NCBI GenBank assembly: GCA_003223325.1
Contig: QHYS01000332.1
Location: forward strand, 1-40,800
Source: Acidobacteriota bacterium
GTDB lineage: Bacteria; Acidobacteriota; Terriglobia; Acidiferrales; UBA7541
Length of the DNA: 40,800 bases
Reading direction: 5' to 3'
This document shows positions 36,909-40,800 of this stretch, piece by piece. Below the pieces are notes generated by a model. That model saw only the letters and a list, made by a program, of their open reading frames with translations, did no database searches and had not been told where the DNA came from. The translations under genes and the position numbers were made by a program. The first letter of the stretch is position 1; each line of letters starts with the position of its first letter.

Positions 36909-37742
36909 CTATTGATCATGCCATTTGTATTGCTGAACTGACTTTCCGGAAGCGGGTTCCTCGATATCCGCTGCTACCGCCGCTCCCGAGCTTTGCTCCA
37001 CCTGGAGCCCGATCTTAAGGAGATTGCGAACGTAATTGGAGACGGTGATCCCTTTGTCTTTCGCGCGGCCGATCACGTAATCGTATTGTGCCTTGCTGAC
37101 GGCTGTGCTGATGGTGTATCGCTTCGAGTGGCTTCGCTGGTCCCCGTTCATCGTGGGCTCCTTAACTTGGACAAACGCGATGCCCATCCCTTCATCGGGC
37201 AGGTTATAGGCCACATGACCTACAGCAGAGAAGTTTGCTTTAGAATTTGTAATTTTCAGTCTGACTCCTGTCCCTTTGGGGAAAGGAGCTTTGCTTGTAA
37301 CAAAGCAACCGTAGAGACTCAAGTCGCGAGTATGTGACGTGAGTTGCTTCTGTGATTCTACATGGATCACCTCGACGGCTCCTCCGAAGAGATGGCGGGT
37401 AGCACGACGCCGTTCGATCTGCATGGCGCTTTCGATGTTCAACTGGCTTTTTTCAGGGTCAGATTCTCCGGGGTTAGGATCGGCCTCATCACGAAATAGC
37501 GGATGTGGAGTGAACGACGCAGAAGGCTCATCTTCGACTCTTAGCACTTCCGCGGGTTTATAGACATACTCCTTCCCGCAGTCATCGCATCGGACCTTGA
37601 AGGGGCGGATGACAGGAGGGCGAGAGGTGAAGGCGTCTGTCTCCGCAAGTGGGATTCTATGTCTGAAAAATAAATTCTTCCGAGCGTGAAACCAATGGTT
37701 TTTGCAGAGCACCACCCAGAAATAAGAGCTATCTTCCCACAT
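36909..37742 (-). CDS. PilZ domain protein with N-terminal CxxC and possible ribbon-helix-helix tail
   Basis: A 277-residue protein. Residues 52-55 (CDDC) in VRCDDCGKEYVYKPAEVLRV look like half of a zinc ribbon. Residues about 111-193 form a PilZ domain: RRATR (112-116) and DLSLYG (140-145) match the c-di-GMP-binding RxxxR and D/NxSxxG motifs. Residues about 207-246 (KRYTISTAVSKAQYDYVIGR, then GITVSNYVRNLLKIGL) resemble a ribbon-helix-helix DNA-binding domain. This would make a protein that could link c-di-GMP to DNA binding; that role is inference. GGAGG lies 5 bases before the ATG. The stop TAG is followed in frame by a lipocalin-like sequence. Confidence 0.82.
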   Translation of the reverse strand: MWEDSSYFWVVLCKNHWFHARKNLFFRHRIPLAETDAFTSRPPVIRPFKVRCDDCGKEYVYKPAEVLRVEDEPSASFTPHPLFRDEADPNPGESDPEKSQLNIESAMQIERRRATRHLFGGAVEVIHVESQKQLTSHTRDLSLYGCFVTSKAPFPKGTGVRLKITNSKANFSAVGHVAYNLPDEGMGIAFVQVKEPTMNGDQRSHSKRYTISTAVSKAQYDYVIGRAKDKGITVSNYVRNLLKIGLQVEQSSGAAVAADIEEPASGKSVQQYKWHDQ

Positions 37743-37828
37743 ACGAGCCTCCGGGGGTCACAAGGCTGGGGGGACCTCAGTGAGGTGAATGATATCAATT
37801 CGATACCACTTGGGACAAGCGGACCCAT

Positions 37829-38090
37829 ATGCCCGAGGACAGGCTTGTACGAACGGGCGGCCGAGGCCGAAACGCGGACTACGAGCAGCTAGAGGCCGCA
37901 GCCAAGAAGGCACGAACGGAATTGCAGTGAGCGACGAGTCTGGAGCAGCTCATCGACGGACAGTCTTTTCGGCAGATTCGGCAGCTCTGCCGGTTTACCA
38001 CGTTCAACTGCGAAATGCGGCGGGCGCTTTTCATTCTATCTGAGGAGACCGCATGCTCGCAGATCGGCCCGAATCGCATCCGATTGAAAG
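37829..38090 (+). pseudogene. Gene relic, copy 2 of the diverged repeat
   Basis: An ATG at 37829 starts 33 codons (PEDRLVRTGGRGRNADYEQL, then EAAAKKARTELQ) that end in TGA at 37928. The same frame continues as SLEQLIDGQSFRQIRQLCRF, TTFNCEMRRALFILSEETAC. The part from 37936 to 38008 matches copy 1 at 36221-36293. The TGA does not replace a recognisable conserved residue, so this looks like decay. Family unknown. Confidence 0.35.
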
Positions 38091-38167
38091 TTCCCTGCCG
38101 TTCCCATTACCAAGTTGGTACGATTGGACGGGTTAATTCGAAGCGACCGGGAGGTGGAGGGAGAACA

Positions 38168-38803
38168 GTGAAGCCTTGGTCCAGAAGATCTCTCGGAATG
38201 CTCCTGATCTCATTGATTCCAGCGTCGGCTGCCGCCTACGATCACCCGCTGGACTCTTCTGCGATTCGCAACGCTTACTTCTTGGGAAGCAGCAACAGTG
38301 AGTCTGTCAAGTTCATCTCCAAATATAAAGAAACGCTGCCACCTCCGAAAACAGGCCCGTACATTGCCGAAATGGAGGTGCGAACTCCTTTTGCTCAAGT
38401 TGTCGTGAGCTCCCGCGAACATTCCATTGGCTACAGCCCTATGCAGGCTGAGCAGGACTACAAAAAAGATCCGGACACGCTTCAGGTGCGCATCCAGGTT
38501 CGCTACCCGGTGCCGTCGCCGCTTCTGCCCCCACTTGCTTGCCAAGGCGTAAACCGTATGATCTCCGTCCAGGATTGCTTCCACGACTTTGGGTTCCGCT
38601 TCAGTCAGAGTAAGGACATTCAGCCGATTCGCTCCTACGGTGTACCGATCCATTCCGGCAACGACAACTCTTGGCTGACCGCTGGCGACGTGTGGTTCAC
38701 ACTCCGGGCGGCGGAAGTCACCTCGGCTCCGTTGCGAGTCACGGTTTCCACGCCCGACGGCCACGAGATCTCCGCAACGTTCGATCTCGCGGCTTTGAGG
38801 TAA
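38168..38803 (+). CDS. Exported hypothetical protein (GTG start)
   Basis: A 211-residue protein. From the GTG at 38168 it begins with a signal peptide (KPWSRRSLGMLLISLIPASA, then AAY). Mature blocks include LDSSAIRNAYFLGSSNSESV, then FISKYKETLPPPKTGPYIAE and MEVRTPFAQVVVSSREHSIG. Similar exported proteins with an 'IR.AYFLG...' start occur in Acidobacteriota, but no function is known to me. GGAGG and GGAGGG lie just upstream of the GTG, and the longer frame to 38015 runs through the relic, so this start is preferred. Confidence 0.72.
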   Translation: MKPWSRRSLGMLLISLIPASAAAYDHPLDSSAIRNAYFLGSSNSESVKFISKYKETLPPPKTGPYIAEMEVRTPFAQVVVSSREHSIGYSPMQAEQDYKKDPDTLQVRIQVRYPVPSPLLPPLACQGVNRMISVQDCFHDFGFRFSQSKDIQPIRSYGVPIHSGNDNSWLTAGDVWFTLRAAEVTSAPLRVTVSTPDGHEISATFDLAALR

Positions 38804-38943
38804 CCTTAGATTGGGTTAGCCTTCCGGAACTCCAAACGCAATTTGCACGATGCGCCGGAACCACCGCCTGGGCAGCGCCGACAGGATCTCTGCCTCTGTT
38901 GGCAGCATGCGGCTGCTGTGCTCAGCCCGCCCCCTGCAGGCGG

Positions 38944-39250
38944 CTACTTGCGTCCAACCATCACGCTGAGGACTTCGTTCCCGGCCACCCCAGTAATATT
39001 GTAAATCGCCACTTTCCCTTCTTTTTGGTGTTAGAATCCGCCGCGCTCCTGATGGCAGAAACTTATCACCCAATTCGCTCGATGCTCTCGACGTTAGGTA
39101 AAGTGTGGGGTCAACCTCCAATTGAAGCGGGCCGTCGGTGAGATTCTCTATTGTTCCGGATATGACTGTTTCAGTGTTTCGATTCCATTGTGGCTGTTCC
39201 GTTTGGATTACACACTGAACGCCACGGAATGGCGTGGAGTCTAACGTTTA
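38944..39250 (-). pseudogene. Frameshifted relic of a small protein gene
   Basis: From about 39250 the minus frame reads VQCVIQTEQPQWNRNTETVI, then SGTIENLTDGPLQLEVDPTL and YLTSRASSELGDKFLPSG. Near 39030 coding character passes to another frame, KEGKVAIYNITGVAGNEVLS then VMVGRK and a stop. The first frame has no start codon. The pattern (exported Ig-like 'SGTIEN.T' domain) is protein-like, but the family is not recognised. Bases 38804-38943 and 39251-39320 show nothing else. Confidence 0.4.
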
Positions 39251-39320
39251 GCGGGAGTTGGGGAAACTAGATAGTATTGTGAGATTTGTATTGCATGTAA
39301 ACTTTCGAGCCGACCCTGGT

Positions 39321-39500
39321 CTACGTCGCCCGAGTCGTGGTTAGGTAATTGTCGAGTTGTGACTGCGCGATTGCGCGCTCCTCGTCGGTGAGATTCGGGT
39401 TGCGCAAGACTTCCCTCAGGCGGTTGATCTCACTGCGGACCTGCTCGAATTGCCAGTCCGTGTCCACCTTCGGTTCATGTGCTTTGGTGTCATTCAGCAT
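39321..39500 (-). CDS. Small alpha-helical protein, possibly coupled to the upstream gene
   Basis: A 59-residue frame: LNDTKAHEPKVDTDWQFEQV, then RSEINRLREVLRNPNLTDEE and RAIAQSQLDNYLTTTRAT. It looks like two charged amphipathic helices. Its ATG at 39500 overlaps the stop of the 39494 gene (ATGCTGA), which favours coupled translation. No Shine-Dalgarno of note is seen. It could also be the true C-terminus of the upstream gene after a frameshift. Confidence 0.45.
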   Translation of the reverse strand: MLNDTKAHEPKVDTDWQFEQVRSEINRLREVLRNPNLTDEERAIAQSQLDNYLTTTRAT

Positions 39501-39958
39501 CGCGTCTTTTCGATCGTCATTGTGCTTGATTTCTGGACAAAAGAGATGTTTTTCAAGGTTCGCATGCAGGTCGTTTGCCCGTGCAAGGGCGGGAAAGTTA
39601 TCGAGACGTTCGATTTCTGCCGGTGGCGGAGGTGTAACGTGACGTCGGTCTGATGCCCGGGCGAGACCCAAACGTTTTGGCGCCATTCGGAAACGCGCCC
39701 CTGATCGGAGGCGCGGACCGAGTATTGTCCTTCAGGCAGAGAGGGAAACCAGAAATGGCCCTGAGCATTGGTTTCCGTGGTTTGGAGTTGATCGCCGTCG
39801 GAGGCTTGCAGAGTTACGTGAGCACGAGGGACGGGTTTGCCTTTGAGGTCAAACACTTGGCCACCGACGGTGCCGAGGCCTGCGGGCGACGGCGCAGCAA
39901 CGCTGCCGATCGCTAGCGTAGCGCACAGCCATGCAGTTAGAAACCACTTGAGTCTCAT
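39494..39958 (-). CDS. Exported carboxypeptidase-regulatory-like domain protein
   Basis: A 154-residue protein. A signal peptide (KWFLTAWLCATLAIGSVAAP) is followed by one carboxypeptidase-regulatory-like beta domain, residues about 28-110: GTVGGQVFDLKGKPVPRAHV, TETNAQGHFWFPSLPEGQYS, VRASDQGRVSEW. The C-terminal 45 residues (from RHRQKSNVS) are basic and less protein-like, so a frameshift near 39640 is possible. The domain is the same type as the N-terminus of the TonB receptor. AAAGGA lies before the ATG. Confidence 0.75.
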   Translation of the reverse strand: MRLKWFLTAWLCATLAIGSVAAPSPAGLGTVGGQVFDLKGKPVPRAHVTLQASDGDQLQTTETNAQGHFWFPSLPEGQYSVRASDQGRVSEWRQNVWVSPGHQTDVTLHLRHRQKSNVSITFPPLHGQTTCMRTLKNISFVQKSSTMTIEKTRC

Positions 39959-40267
39959 TGGGTCGTCCTTTCGGGGCTGGTCATTCCCTCAAGGGTAGGT
40001 ATTCAGAGCGCGGAATTACAATCGGCTAACAAGACAGGTCAGCCACATTCAACACCTGGCCACTAGGTCAGTGGCGGTTGAAAAAGCTCAGTACGAGCAA
40101 GGAAATTCCAATTCGTCGTAGGTCTCGGTACAAACCCGATCAGTGAAGCCGTAAAAGTGATCGCCACCCGGCAAGCAGCCTCGCGCGCCGCCGTTAGGCT
40201 CGCGACGAATCGTGGCTTATTCGGCGAAGGACGGCATGGGTCGGACTGACGCAGTGCGCGCCGATGG

Positions 40268-40393
40268 CCGAAATGCAGAGCATTTTTACTTGAATACATT
40301 TTTAGCTTACCGGCACGGCTCCGATCACTCCCCCTCCCCGCTTACACCCTACTATCGCCGCGCCGCCAAGCTAAAAATGCTCTGCAATTTCGG
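40268..40393. repeat. Long imperfect palindrome with an internal 16-base duplication
   Basis: The left arm is CCGAAAT-GCAGAG (40268-40280) and CATTTTTAGCTTACCGGC (40297-40314). The right arm is GCCGCCAAGCTAAAAATG (40362-40379) and CTCTGC-AATTTCGG (40380-40393). The pairing is near perfect apart from one extra A and two mismatched bases. A 16-base stretch at 40281-40296 repeats part of the arm (CATTTTTA...) and would bulge out. The size and shape fit a small non-autonomous element or a REP-like hairpin. No target duplication was recognised. Bases 39959-40267 and 40394-40665 hold no supported gene. Confidence 0.7.
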
Positions 40394-40665
40394 AAACTAC
40401 GCATCCCGAATCGCAGTTAGCGAAAATTCCGTTTACCAGGACTTAGCAAACTTATCTCTGTCAAACGCGCGGGTTGGACTCGAAAAACCTTGAAAGGCGA
40501 GGCAAGGAATCCTACGCTACATAACGGCCTCATTGGCTACGGGAGAAGCCCCAGTGTGTATTTCTTCGTCTCCAATTCCTCCGAGACGCGAGCCAGGCCG
40601 CGAGCGGCACGCCGATTGCATCTCCTTGCTGCGGGAGAGAGAATGACACGTGGAGATAACGACCC

Positions 40666-40800
40666 ATGGTACACACAATAGTTGACGGAACGTTTCGGCA
40701 AACCAATTTGACCAACGAATCGTCCGAGTATCTAGCCAAGCGCGAGGAGCTTCGCCTCGCCGAAATCGAGCTCCTGCGCCAGCGCGAACGCGTCGCCGAG
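40666..40800 (+). CDS. DUF899 family protein, N-terminal part (runs off the window)
   Basis: The frame is open to the window end. The sequence reads ESSEYLAKREELRLAEIELL then RQRERVAE, typical of the start of DUF899, a thioredoxin-like cytoplasmic family. Only 45 residues are visible. GGAG lies about 11 bases before the ATG at 40666. The family's function is unsettled. Confidence 0.75.
   Translation, partial: MVHTIVDGTFRQTNLTNESSEYLAKREELRLAEIELLRQRERVAE

Noticed and set aside
37928-37930. Second selenocysteine TGA
   Set aside because: The TGA at 37928 is in frame with protein-like sequence on both sides, but no family, no conserved Cys and no hairpin were recognised; the surroundings are decayed.
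40212-40493. 93-codon plus-strand frame over the palindrome
   Set aside because: It runs straight through both arms of the inverted repeat and has no domain or Shine-Dalgarno support.
1-40800. CRISPR arrays, tRNA and rRNA genes
   Set aside because: No regularly spaced repeats and no cloverleaf or rRNA signature sequences were recognised by eye; a tRNAscan or Infernal run would be decisive.

Overview
The window looks like a chromosomal segment of an Acidobacteriota bacterium (Terriglobia-like). The clues are an Oar-like TonB-dependent receptor with an N-terminal carboxypeptidase-regulatory domain, a DUF6152 protein among small secreted proteins of unknown function, a tandem pair of M16 peptidases beside uvrB, and a high-GC background with many GTG and TTG starts. 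This placement is inference from gene content; no rRNA or tRNA gene was found.

Bases 1-8000 hold a Crp/Fnr regulator, a di-heme cytochrome c peroxidase-like protein, a DUF3179 protein, a cupin protein (convergent with the DUF3179 gene), an exported amidohydrolase, small or broken genes, and a membrane-anchored split-barrel protein. The DUF3179 reading frame is interrupted by one in-frame TGA exactly where the family has the first cysteine of its CxxC motif. A well-formed hairpin follows directly. This is best read as a selenocysteine codon with a bacterial SECIS element, and it is the strongest discovery in the window.

Bases 8300-22200 form a long co-directional block on the minus strand. 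In transcription order it holds two exported TPR-like proteins, rnc, lepB, an AsmA-like protein, an exported protein of unknown function, uvrB, a Rossmann/DUF2520 protein, a catalytic M16 peptidase and a non-catalytic M16 partner. Several junctions overlap by about 4 bases. Upstream lie a DUF3768 relic, an ECF sigma factor with its anti-sigma factor, and a 1041-residue TonB-dependent receptor, also on the minus strand.

Bases 28300-33600 carry a YihY/BrkB membrane protein, a small one-helix protein, a nucleoside deaminase and a run of exported proteins. Between the first two lies a compact minus-strand transcription unit. It has a consensus TATAAT box, a 13-base perfect complement of the canonical 16S rRNA 3' end, a six-codon ORF and a strong intrinsic terminator with eight U's. 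It may be a small RNA or leader peptide gene.

Bases 33600-40800 are a decay zone. It holds an ISAzo13-like transposase with three lesions, an N-terminally truncated lipocalin-like gene in frame behind the stop of a PilZ protein, two diverged copies of one gene relic, a frameshifted relic, and a 126-base imperfect palindrome. Intact genes lie between them: exported proteins, a PilZ protein with a possible ribbon-helix-helix tail, and a carboxypeptidase-regulatory protein. A DUF899 gene begins at the right edge and runs out of the window.
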